In this document: in pieces, positions 1-7,531 of the stretch
Layout: each line of letters starts with the position of its first letter
Position numbering within the stretch: the first letter of the stretch is position 1
NCBI GenBank assembly: GCA_026708085.1
Contig: JAPOVP010000163.1
Location: 1 to 35,363, forward strand
DNA length: 35,363 nucleotides
Reading direction: 5' to 3'
DNA from: Caldilineaceae bacterium
Lineage (GTDB): Bacteria > Chloroflexota > Anaerolineae > Caldilineales > Caldilineaceae
Program-made: the position numbers and the translations under genes
Notes under the pieces: model-generated
What the model was told of the DNA's origin: nothing
Database searches by the model: none
Seen by the model: the letters and a program-made list of their open reading frames with translations, nothing else

Positions 1-55
1 GGCGTTGCGGGGGCGGAGCCCCCGCACAAGGGAGGCCGCTTGCGGCCGACCGCCC
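1..55. repeat. Structured intergenic repeat, copy A
   Basis: This GC-rich element recurs at 15224-15280 and 33851-33906. It contains a perfect hairpin (GCGGGGGC, loop GGA, GCCCCCGC), then a short linker, then a second hairpin (GGCCG, loop CTTG, CGGCC), and closes with CGCCC. In copies B and C that CGCCC can pair with GGGCG at the element's start. The window begins inside this copy, so its left part is missing. It encodes no protein and looks like a REP- or MITE-type element. Confidence 0.8.
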
Positions 56-62
56 GGAACTG

Positions 63-83
63 CAGTGGTCCGTGGTCAGTGGT
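63..83. repeat. Short heptamer array (cagtggt), three units
   Basis: Three tandem units (cagtggt, ccgtggt, cagtggt) directly follow repeat copy A. The same linker (ggaactg) and a much longer array of this heptamer follow copy B at 15288-15350. The association of the array with the structured repeat is seen directly; its role is unknown. Confidence 0.6.
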
Positions 84-256
84 TAGCGAAAACAGCAGGC
101 GATGGGGGAATGACAGGAGATGGAAAGAAAAGCATCTTCGGCAAATTGGGTCATGACCGCGATTAGGCAAGGACCTAGTCTTCATCTATTTGTTGGCGCA
201 AGTCAGATTCTCAAAGGAGACCAGAGGCAGCTTAAACTTGAAAGGACTGATGGCCG

Positions 257-619
257 ATGACCAGGAAAAGACTTGAACAGCAGCTTGAGAACTGTATCGG
301 TGCCTATCAGGACGGATCCCTAAATGAAGAGATGCTGCGTGAGGCGCTGGAAACAGCCCGCAGTGAAAACGGAAAGTGCCAGGACATTCTCTACTTGCAG
401 GCAGTCACTACTTCTCTTGCCAGTCAGGTGCAAGGAATGTTGTTGATGGAGAATGGTGAAATTGTCGACGAGATCGAGGACCCAGAGGACTGGCCGTACC
501 AGACTGTGCTGGAGGCAGTTCGAGATGGGTGGCGTGTCGTCCAGTTTCCGAACCTGGCCCTATTGCTGGATGAAACACGGACGTATGGACTTGGATGTGA
601 GTTTATTCTTGAGCGCTAA
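257..619 (+). CDS. Small acidic protein of unknown function
   Basis: I do not recognise this 120-residue protein. It has no signal peptide or membrane segment. The N-terminal half is predicted helical and charged. The C-terminal half has a compact hydrophobic pattern (DGWRVVQFPNLALLLDE near residues 90-106, then YGLGCEFILER at the end) that looks like a folded beta-strand domain. The ATG start is preceded by AAAGG about 11 bases upstream. It ends 34 bases before the first PhyH oxygenase on the same strand, so the two are probably co-transcribed and it may be an accessory protein of that cluster. Coding potential is supported by sensible amino-acid composition and spacing; function is not inferable. 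Confidence 0.7.
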   Translation: MTRKRLEQQLENCIGAYQDGSLNEEMLREALETARSENGKCQDILYLQAVTTSLASQVQGMLLMENGEIVDEIEDPEDWPYQTVLEAVRDGWRVVQFPNLALLLDETRTYGLGCEFILER

Positions 620-653
620 CCAACGACTCTAAAAAGTGAAGGGGCTGGAAAAA

Positions 654-1412
654 GTGAGCGTACAAGAGGCAATTGACCACCTGGACCTGTTCGGGTACTG
701 TCTGCTGGAAGAGGCGATTCCGGCGGACCTGGCCGAGAGTATTGCGGAGCAGCTCTTCGCGTTGCACGAAGATCCCAGGAACCGCGTCTATTTTCAGGAC
801 CAGGACGACGATCTATACCAGACGCTGTTCGGACTACTGAACCTGGACAGTTTGAGCTGGAGATGCGCGGCCCATCCGGATGTACTCGCCGTGGCAAGAC
901 ACTTCCTAGGGGAAGACATCCGACTGGCCGAAGCCTGCTCGAAATGGGTCAAACCAGGGGCTCCTGCGGGAGGCGTTCATACCGACTCAGCGCAGGACTT
1001 GCCGGAGCTTCTGCCGGACACGCCGTGGATGATCAACTCGATCTGGATGATGACCGACTTCACTGAAGAGATCGGTGCCACGCGCATCATGCCTACCAGC
1101 CACCGATTGCGCAAGCGACCACCGCGAGGGATGAAGGCGGACGACAGGCGTCTTCTGCCGATTACAGGCCGCCGCGGTTCGGTCTTCATGTGGCATGGCG
1201 GGGTCTGGCATGCTAACGGCGCCAACACTACAGTGGACCAGCACAGAATGGCTTTGAATATCGCCTACTACCCGCCGTGGTGGAACCTGGCGCGGGAGGG
1301 CGGTCATCAGCCGATCTGGCCGGAGACGTATGAGCGTATGCCTCCCGAGCTGCAGAGGCTTACGCGCAACAGAGTAGCCAGACAGCGGGAAGAGATTTAC
1401 GAACATCGGTGA
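654..1412 (+). CDS. Phytanoyl-CoA dioxygenase (PhyH) family protein 1
   Basis: Predicted cytoplasmic Fe(II)- and 2-oxoglutarate-dependent oxygenase that would hydroxylate an unknown small substrate. The fold motifs are present: an HxD pair (H109 and D111 in GVHTDSAQ), the family motif IGATRIMPTSH, the distal iron ligand in WHANGANT (H186) and a downstream arginine (R198, in DQHRMAL) positioned to bind 2-oxoglutarate. At 252 residues it is slightly short for the family. I chose GTG at 654 because GGGGCTGGAA lies just upstream; an in-frame GTG at 636 would add six residues but has no visible ribosome-binding site. It follows the small protein at 257-619. PhyH paralogues in environmental bacteria are diverse, so the substrate cannot be named. 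Confidence 0.9.
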   Translation: MSVQEAIDHLDLFGYCLLEEAIPADLAESIAEQLFALHEDPRNRVYFQDQDDDLYQTLFGLLNLDSLSWRCAAHPDVLAVARHFLGEDIRLAEACSKWVKPGAPAGGVHTDSAQDLPELLPDTPWMINSIWMMTDFTEEIGATRIMPTSHRLRKRPPRGMKADDRRLLPITGRRGSVFMWHGGVWHANGANTTVDQHRMALNIAYYPPWWNLAREGGHQPIWPETYERMPPELQRLTRNRVARQREEIYEHR

Positions 1413-1541
1413 AAAGTCTAGTTGGCAGAGACTCATTCGAATGGGGTTTATGACCCGTTTGCGTCCAAAGGTGCCTTGTTGAAAAGTGTCAGAGATAAGT
1501 GAACGTGTACATCCCGCATTGTTGCAAGGAGATCATTGATC

Positions 1542-2372
1542 ATGAGAACGCACTCTTGCCGGCCGGGGCTGAAAGACACGCAAGTGCTGAATTTCTGCAA
1601 ACAGGGCTATCTGGTGTTGGAGGGGGTCGTACCGGACGACATCAACCGACGCACCGTCGAGTTTCTGGACAGGTATCCGTCGCATGAACCGTCGGAGATT
1701 CTGCATGAGGACTGGTTTGTCGACAATGTGATTCTTAACGAACAGGCCGCAGGGGCAGTCCGTTGCCTGTTGGGTCAGAACTTTGGGTTGCCGATTATAA
1801 TGAGCAACCACCGCGTGGAGTGCCCGTCGCCGGCGCAGGGCTGGCACAGGGACGGCAATTCCAAACATGGACCCGATCTGAACTATCTCCAAGTCTTCTA
1901 CTATCCAGAAGACTGTCCGCTTGAGCTCGGACCCACCGAGCTGCTGCCCGGGTCCCACTTTCTTTTTTCCTTGTCGAAGAGGATGGGTCACTATGGCGGC
2001 ATTCGCGGCGCGTACCGGGCGGCTGCCCCTGCGGGCACGATCTTCCTCACCGTCTATTCGATATGGCATCGTCGTTCTGCTGCCAGCGGCACGGGCCTGC
2101 GCAACTTGCTCAAGTACAATTACTGGCGGACGGAGGCTCCCCACCGGGACTGGATCCGAGAACCTGACTTCGACGTTGCCACCGCGAACTACAAGCTGGA
2201 AGACCCAACGTATCGAGAGCAGTTTCGCGACTGCAACGATGCTGCGGAGATGTTTTTCTGGTTAAACGGCCGTTCGGAGTCATTTGCGCTGGCAGGAGGC
2301 CAGGGCTGGCCGCTGAATGAGAACATTGGCAAATATTTAGAGAGCCCTTACGGTGTTCCCGAAGCGCATTGA
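1542..2372 (+). CDS. Phytanoyl-CoA dioxygenase (PhyH) family protein 2
   Basis: Second predicted Fe(II)/2-oxoglutarate oxygenase, 276 residues, only distantly similar by eye to its neighbour. The iron ligands are H102 and D104 (QGWHRDGNSK) and distal H176 (SIWHRRSAA), with R187 as probable 2-oxoglutarate anchor. The family motif LGPTELLPGSH is present at about residues 129-139. The ATG at 1542 has AAGGAG ten bases upstream; a TTG at 1536 is in frame but too close to that site. It lies 129 bases after PhyH 1 and 96 bases before the ThDP enzyme, all on the plus strand. The C-terminal 80 residues extend past the jelly-roll core and contain several aromatic residues. Substrate unknown. Confidence 0.9.
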   Translation: MRTHSCRPGLKDTQVLNFCKQGYLVLEGVVPDDINRRTVEFLDRYPSHEPSEILHEDWFVDNVILNEQAAGAVRCLLGQNFGLPIIMSNHRVECPSPAQGWHRDGNSKHGPDLNYLQVFYYPEDCPLELGPTELLPGSHFLFSLSKRMGHYGGIRGAYRAAAPAGTIFLTVYSIWHRRSAASGTGLRNLLKYNYWRTEAPHRDWIREPDFDVATANYKLEDPTYREQFRDCNDAAEMFFWLNGRSESFALAGGQGWPLNENIGKYLESPYGVPEAH

Positions 2373-2379
2373 GGCGGTT

Positions 2380-2395
2380 CGGCCTCGAGAGGCCG
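2380..2395. other. Near-perfect inverted repeat after PhyH 2
   Basis: CGGCCTC and GAGGCCG are separated by two bases (GA), just after the PhyH 2 stop codon. No T-run follows, so it is not a standard intrinsic terminator. It may instead be a processing or attenuating hairpin, or a protein-binding site before the ThDP gene. Confidence 0.4.
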
Positions 2396-2468
2396 GGACG
2401 AGTGGCCGAATCAGTCCTATTGTGGAAGCAAAGAATGCCGAACTGTAGCCTCAGCCGGGATTGAAGTA

Positions 2469-4217
2469 ATGGCTCGAATGCGCTGCGCCGAGGCGTTGGT
2501 CAAGGCGCTGGAACTGGAAGGGGTCAGGCATGTTTTTGGCCACCCCGGGCACGGCAACACCAACATACTGGACGCGATTTACGACTCATCGCGGATAGAG
2601 TTCAAGTTGACGCGCCATGAACAGGCGGCAGCGCATATCGCTGACGGGTATGCGCGCATTTCCGGCGAAATCGGTGTCTGCTGCGCTTCGGTGGGGCCGG
2701 GGCCGGCGAATATGGTGATGGGCCTGGCTGCGGCCGCGGCCGCTTCGAGTCCGGTTGTGGCCATTTTTGGCGGCGTGATTTCGCGTTGGGTGGGGCGGGG
2801 TCAGCTGCAGGAGACCAGCCCGTTCTTTGGGATGCCAGACCAGAGTTTCGTGCAGGTCCTGCAGCCGGTGGTGAAGAAGGTGTGGCAGGTGCAGCACCCC
2901 GACCTGATTCCTGAGGTCGTGCGCAAAGCGTGTGCGCTGGCGCGGGCGGGCAACCCCGGCCCGGTGGCGATTGAGATCCCCTGGGACCTGCAGGCTGCAT
3001 TCCACGACTTTGCTGATATTCCCCATCCGAGGCAGTTCAGTCACGCCGGGAGGGTGCGCGCGGATGCGGCGGCGGTTTCGCAGGCGGCAGATGCATTGCA
3101 TCAGGCCGTTCATCCGATAATCGTGGCCGGTTACGGTGCAATTCTTTCCGATGCCGGGCCCGAAATCAGAAAACTCGCCGAACGGCTTGGTGCGCCGGTA
3201 GCAACTTCTTATGCCGCCAAAGGAGTTCTGGCCGAAGACCATCCGCAGAGCATAGGAAACGTGGGATGGCTCGGCCATCCGAGCGCGCATGAGTTTATCA
3301 GGGAACATGCCGATGTTGTGCTGGCGGTCGGATTCAGTTTTTCCGATCTGTCGACATGCTGGTGGACGGAGGGCATGCCATTTGTGGAACAGAACCGATT
3401 CATCCAGGTCGATATCGATGCGAATCAGATTGGACGAACGTATCCGGTGGAAATCGGACTGCTGGGTGACGCCAAGTCGACATTGCAGGAGACGCTGGCA
3501 CTGCTGGCGGACAAAGAGGAGCCCGGAGAAAGACGGCGGAACCTGGAGCTAACAGAGAGCATAAAGTCTGGCTTCCGTGTTGACTTACCGAACGACGGGA
3601 GCGACGACCAAGGCATGGAGCCGCTGCGCGTGGTCGAGGAATTGCGGCGGGTTCTGCCGAGGGAAGTACTCTTTTCGCTGGACACCGGCGACCACAACCA
3701 CTATTTCGGAGCGTTCTTTCCCATCCATTCACCGCGGCGATTGCTCTACCCCGGGGGCTGGACGCCGATGGGATTCGGCCCAACTTCCATCATCGGAGGC
3801 AAGCTGGCGAGGCCCGATCTGCCGGCTGTCAGCGTGACGGGCGACGGGGGCTTTCTCATGGTCTGCCAGGAGGTGATCACCGCGGTCGAGTGGGGTCTGC
3901 CAGTGGTCTGGGTCGTGTTCAATAACCAGACGCTTGGCGCCATTCGCGGGGGCCAGCAGGGCAGCTACGGTGGACGAGTTATCGGCACCGAGTTTTGTGA
4001 AAACGCTGATTACGCGGCGCTGGCCAAGTCGCTGAAGGCCGAGGGGTTGACCGTCAACAGATACAGCGAGATCGAAGATGCAATGAGCCACGCCCTGGCG
4101 TGCGGCAAGCCATGTGTCGTTGACATGCAAATCGCCCGCGATCCGGTGCCTCCACCGATAGCCGGCATGTGGTTCGAACCGGAGAGAGATGAGATTCCGC
4201 CCAGGCCGCGCCACTAA
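2469..4217 (+). CDS. ThDP-dependent enzyme, acetolactate synthase-like
   Basis: A 582-residue enzyme of the thiamine-diphosphate superfamily that includes acetolactate synthase, benzoylformate decarboxylase and related carboligases. It shows the three-domain layout. The N-terminal pyrimidine-binding domain has the catalytic glutamate (E51 in RHEQAAAHIADGYAR), followed by the SVGPGPANMVMGLA segment. A central domain spans about residues 195-345. The C-terminal domain has the metal and pyrophosphate motif GDGG at 458-461 and NN at 485-486. Its place between PhyH and NHL genes rather than beside ilvN or other branched-chain amino-acid genes argues against a housekeeping role in valine or isoleucine synthesis. 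A decarboxylase or carboligase acting on a 2-oxo acid is the likeliest function. The start is ATG at 2469, with only a weak upstream GGGA/GAAG. Confidence 0.88.
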   Translation: MARMRCAEALVKALELEGVRHVFGHPGHGNTNILDAIYDSSRIEFKLTRHEQAAAHIADGYARISGEIGVCCASVGPGPANMVMGLAAAAAASSPVVAIFGGVISRWVGRGQLQETSPFFGMPDQSFVQVLQPVVKKVWQVQHPDLIPEVVRKACALARAGNPGPVAIEIPWDLQAAFHDFADIPHPRQFSHAGRVRADAAAVSQAADALHQAVHPIIVAGYGAILSDAGPEIRKLAERLGAPVATSYAAKGVLAEDHPQSIGNVGWLGHPSAHEFIREHADVVLAVGFSFSDLSTCWWTEGMPFVEQNRFIQVDIDANQIGRTYPVEIGLLGDAKSTLQETLALLADKEEPGERRRNLELTESIKSGFRVDLPNDGSDDQGMEPLRVVEELRRVLPREVLFSLDTGDHNHYFGAFFPIHSPRRLLYPGGWTPMGFGPTSIIGGKLARPDLPAVSVTGDGGFLMVCQEVITAVEWGLPVVWVVFNNQTLGAIRGGQQGSYGGRVIGTEFCENADYAALAKSLKAEGLTVNRYSEIEDAMSHALACGKPCVVDMQIARDPVPPPIAGMWFEPERDEIPPRPRH

Positions 4218-4223
4218 AGGGAG

Positions 4224-4235
4224 GGAAACGTTTCC
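4224..4235. promoter_or_regulatory. Perfect 12-bp palindrome, possible LacI-type operator
   Basis: GGAAACGTTTCC is a perfect palindrome centred on CG, seven bases after the ThDP gene stop and about 95 bases before the NHL gene. LacI/GalR-family operators typically have this form (AAACGTTT-like core with central CG). That resemblance is the only evidence, and no LacI-type regulator is encoded in this window. It could also contribute to a weak hairpin with the flanking AAAGG and CCTTT. Confidence 0.45.
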
Positions 4236-4329
4236 TTTATCATTGGGGAAAGAGAAGACAGGAATTACGACTTGAAGTTCAATCGCGGGCCGTAAGGGCC
4301 CGTTTCCACGAGACAGAAGGGAATAGACG

Positions 4330-5298
4330 ATGAGACTGGGCAGCGGCCAGTTTGTCTATGAAGAGGTAGATGGTTGGGGTGAGGTTCCTGACGGCTGGAA
4401 AATCGGTGAGGTTCCGGGCGTGGCAGTGGACTCTCAAGACAGGGTCTACATCTTCTGCCGAAGTGAACACCCGATCATTGTCTTTGATCGGGTGGGCCGG
4501 TTTCTGCGCGCATGGGGCGAAGGGATGATCAAGCGGGCGCACGACATTATCGTGGGTCCGGATGACTCGATCTATTGTGTTGACGATTGGGGTCATGCGG
4601 TACACAAGTTTACGCCTGAGGGCGAACTCCTCATGTCGATTGAGACGGCGGACAATCCGGCTGATACGGGTTACATCTGGGATGTGCAGAAGGAGGTGCT
4701 GCGAGCCGGACCGCCTTTCAACTACCCGACGGGGATAGCACTTTCTCCGGAGGGTGATCTATATGTTTCAGACGGTTACGGCAACGCCCGCGTACACAAG
4801 TTCACGGCAGAGGGCGAATTGCTGTTTTCCTGGGGCGGACCGGGAACCGGAACCGGCCAGTTCGTTACGCCGCACAATGTTTGCGTGGACGGCGACGGTA
4901 CGGTTTATGCAGCGGACCGTCAGAACAGGCGCATACAGCTCTTCAATCCGGCAGGCGAGTTCATTGGCCAGTGGGACGATATCTGGTGGCCATGCGACAT
5001 GTGCATCGACGCGGACAACTATATGTATATTGCTGAAGTGGGCGGCATCTTCATGGGTGAAACGAAGATTCCTGTCAAGGACAACCCGCCGGCCCGTATC
5101 ACCGTGCGGGATCTGAGCGGTAAGATCCTGAGTGAGTGGGGGATGGAGGATCCTTACGGCTCCGATCGCTATTTCAGTCCGCACAATATCGCGTTCGATT
5201 CACGGGGCGATCTATACGTGGGAGAGGTTTCGTTCTCTTACCCGGACGGGACAACGCCGAAGGACTGGCGGGTTTTGAGGAAGTACGTGCGAACTTGA
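4330..5298 (+). CDS. NHL-repeat beta-propeller protein
   Basis: A 322-residue protein made almost wholly of NHL-type repeats, likely a six-bladed beta-propeller. Repeats have the usual pattern of a GIAxxxxGxLYVxD core followed by a strand ending in F and G; examples are PTGIALSPEGDLYVSDGYGN, PHNVCVDGDGTVYAADRQN and PHNIAFDSRGDLYVGEVSF. The family includes peptidyl-hydroxyglycine lyases and sugar lactonases, but also many non-catalytic scaffolds. I see no signal peptide, so it probably acts in the cytoplasm. ATG at 4330 follows GAAGGGAATAG. It lies between the ThDP enzyme and PhyH 3. A lactonase or lyase acting on a hydroxylated product would fit the context but is inference. Confidence 0.85.
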   Translation: MRLGSGQFVYEEVDGWGEVPDGWKIGEVPGVAVDSQDRVYIFCRSEHPIIVFDRVGRFLRAWGEGMIKRAHDIIVGPDDSIYCVDDWGHAVHKFTPEGELLMSIETADNPADTGYIWDVQKEVLRAGPPFNYPTGIALSPEGDLYVSDGYGNARVHKFTAEGELLFSWGGPGTGTGQFVTPHNVCVDGDGTVYAADRQNRRIQLFNPAGEFIGQWDDIWWPCDMCIDADNYMYIAEVGGIFMGETKIPVKDNPPARITVRDLSGKILSEWGMEDPYGSDRYFSPHNIAFDSRGDLYVGEVSFSYPDGTTPKDWRVLRKYVRT

Positions 5299-5548
5299 CC
5301 ACTCTCCGTACTGGCCCAGTCAACCTCGTTAATTCGAGCTGTGAAGATTACGGCGTACAATTTGGCTACTTCCTCTCGGCAATGTCCGTCAGAACGAAAA
5401 ATGACGCAGAATCAAGCGGCCTGCCGCCTCTTCTCCCATCTGTTCCCAACGGAAAACAGAATTCTGATTTCTAGATTGCTAGTATATCATGCTTCGACAT
5501 CAAGCGAGTGAGTCATCCCTTGGTTGCAAAAGGCAGGAGGACGACAGA

Positions 5549-6481
5549 ATGATGGAAAGAGAAGTGCTTTCGATACACGGCAAGCCAGTTGACACTACGC
5601 CTGACAGTTTCGGCGAGCTGCGCTCTTCTGCGGACGCAGTCGATGATTTCAATGCACTGCGGGCCAGATTTGAGGCCGACGGATACCTGTACTTACCCCG
5701 ACTGCTTGACGTGGACACGCTGGGGGCGGCGCGGCTGACGATGTTGGAAGCCCTGGCCGACCTGGACTTTATTGACATGGATTACCCACTGGGCGATGGC
5801 GTGGCAAAGCGGGAATGCAATGTTTCAGCGAGGGAGATGGTGGGGCTTTCCAAGAACAACGATGCGTTGCGGCAGGCGCTGTTTGCAGGACCGATGATGG
5901 CTTTCTATGAGGATTTCCTGGGCGGGCCCGTCCGGCCTCTCGATTTTACATGGTGTCGCGTCAAGTCGTCCGGTACGGAAACCGCGACCAATCCTCACTG
6001 TGACATCGTTTTCATGGGCCGAGGGACGAAGAATCTCTACACCAGCTGGATCCCGTTAGGCGACACGCCGCGCGAGATGGGGGGTCTGATGATCCTGGAG
6101 AATTCCCACCGCCTGGAAGAGGTCAAAGCGACCTACGGCCAGTCAGATGTCGACGTCTACTGCACAAACGGGATGGAGTTGGACGAGAGAAGGTCGAGAC
6201 AGAATCGCTGGCAGGGGTCCGGCACGGGTACGTTCGCAAGCGATGCCATTGCGTTGCGGGAGGAGCTGAATGGTCGATGGCTAACCACAGACTACGAGCT
6301 CGGTGACCTTCTGGTGTTCAGTATGTACACGATGCACGCAAGTATGGACAACCTGACAAACAGGCTGCGGCTCTCGACCGATACGCGCTATCAGCTTTCA
6401 TCTGAACCGGTAGACGAGCGCTGGATCGGCGAGAATCCGATTGCCCACGGCCCCGAGGCGAAAAAGGGGATAATCTGCTGA
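5549..6481 (+). CDS. Phytanoyl-CoA dioxygenase (PhyH) family protein 3
   Basis: Third predicted Fe(II)/2-oxoglutarate oxygenase of the cluster, 310 residues. The HxD iron pair is H150 and D152 (NPHCDIVFMG). The distal histidine is H263 (YTMHASMDN), followed by an arginine-rich strand (RLRLSTDTRYQ) that should hold the 2-oxoglutarate-binding arginine. The start is ATG 5549 because AGGCAGGAGG lies eight bases upstream; an in-frame ATG at 5489 would add 20 residues with no ribosome-binding site. It ends only 15 bases before the stop of the convergent alpha/beta hydrolase gene. It lies 250 bases after the NHL gene, so it may have its own promoter. Substrate unknown. Confidence 0.9.
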   Translation: MMEREVLSIHGKPVDTTPDSFGELRSSADAVDDFNALRARFEADGYLYLPRLLDVDTLGAARLTMLEALADLDFIDMDYPLGDGVAKRECNVSAREMVGLSKNNDALRQALFAGPMMAFYEDFLGGPVRPLDFTWCRVKSSGTETATNPHCDIVFMGRGTKNLYTSWIPLGDTPREMGGLMILENSHRLEEVKATYGQSDVDVYCTNGMELDERRSRQNRWQGSGTGTFASDAIALREELNGRWLTTDYELGDLLVFSMYTMHASMDNLTNRLRLSTDTRYQLSSEPVDERWIGENPIAHGPEAKKGIIC

Positions 6482-6496
6482 CTTCAGCAGGGGTGT

Positions 6497-7531
6497 CTAC
6501 GAGTTTCCGGGGTCGGGGCAGCGTACATTCAGCCAATCCACGACGGCCCCAATCGGCCGCTCGCGCCCCAGATCGTTGTGTAGTTCGTGGAAATAGCCTT
6601 CAAAGAGGCGAAGGCTCTTGTCTTCTGAGCCGACCTGGGCGAAAAACTCCTGTGTGGCTGAGGGGACGACCACGGCGTCGGCAAGCCCCTGCATCATCAG
6701 GACAGGCAGACGAATCTCATTTGCCCTGTCACTCACTACCTGCATCGTTTCAAAGAATTCAACAACCCAACGAGCGCTGCGCAGGGGCACGCCGAGCGAG
6801 TCTCGCATGGCAATCTGGACTTCCTCCCAGTCGCGGGAGAGAATGTCCAGAGTTCCGCGCTGGCGGAAAGTGAGCTGGGGACGGACGCGGTGCGTCAGCT
6901 CAAGGACCCGCTTAAGGAGCCGATTCACTGGCGAGAGATCATGTGATCGTAGAGATGGCGAGGCGATGACAGCCAGATCAGCGGCGCCCGGAGCCTCCAT
7001 CAGATAGAGAAGGCCGATGAGTCCACCCATTGAGTGTCCGTAGAGACAAAGGTGGAGACCGGGGTTCTCCTTGCGAGCCATTGACAGGACCTGCGTTACG
7101 TCGCTCAGGTAGTTGTGGAAACCCTGGACATAGCAGCGGGCGCCGCCTGACCGACCGAAACCCTGGTGGTCGTGGGCATAGACCACGTAGCCAGCCTGAT
7201 GCAGGGCACTGACCAGTTGGCGATAACGCCCACTATGTTCTCCCAGACCATGGAGGACGAGTACGGCGCCACGCGCAGGGCTCAAAGGACGCCAGCGGCT
7301 GTAGAAGATGGGCAGGCCGCTCTCGCTGCGAAGGTAACCTGTCGAATGCTGGAGAGTTCTGATGGAATGCTGTGCGTGCTGAACCGAAACGGGATATTCC
7401 TCTCCAGTCGGACAGAATCGGACGTCTCGGCCTAAGGTATGGCGGGGGACGTGAAACCCGCTTTCACATGTCCTTTGCTCGTTGTTCAGGTGGGCAGGGC
7501 GACGGGCTGTGTGGTCAACTCTTTTCTTCAT
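6497..7531 (-). CDS. Alpha/beta hydrolase, monoacylglycerol lipase-like
   Basis: A serine hydrolase of the lysophospholipase/monoacylglycerol lipase group, 344 residues. The oxyanion region is HGLGEHSGRY (about residues 94-103). The nucleophile elbow is GHSMGG with S167. The acid is D285 in GLADAVVVP and the base is H315 in GYFHELHND. It probably cleaves ester bonds of acylglycerols or similar lipids. I start it at ATG 7531; the open frame runs further upstream but that part lies inside the preceding gene and reads as Arg/Lys-rich shadow. The start overlaps the GNAT-like gene by 17 bases, which suggests translational coupling. The first roughly 65 residues precede the core fold and are weakly conserved in appearance, so the true start could be later. 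Confidence 0.88.
   Translation of the reverse strand: MKKRVDHTARRPAHLNNEQRTCESGFHVPRHTLGRDVRFCPTGEEYPVSVQHAQHSIRTLQHSTGYLRSESGLPIFYSRWRPLSPARGAVLVLHGLGEHSGRYRQLVSALHQAGYVVYAHDHQGFGRSGGARCYVQGFHNYLSDVTQVLSMARKENPGLHLCLYGHSMGGLIGLLYLMEAPGAADLAVIASPSLRSHDLSPVNRLLKRVLELTHRVRPQLTFRQRGTLDILSRDWEEVQIAMRDSLGVPLRSARWVVEFFETMQVVSDRANEIRLPVLMMQGLADAVVVPSATQEFFAQVGSEDKSLRLFEGYFHELHNDLGRERPIGAVVDWLNVRCPDPGNS

Noticed and set aside
149..158. Palindrome GGTCATGACC upstream of the first gene
   Set aside because: Only 10 bases, expected by chance in a region this long.
616..897. Minus-strand open frame opposite PhyH 1
   Set aside because: Arg/Pro/Ser-rich shadow of a real gene; no start signal and no domain pattern.
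2586..3308. 240-codon minus-strand open frame inside the ThDP gene
   Set aside because: Composition is Arg/His/Pro-rich and it lies wholly within a clear gene on the other strand.
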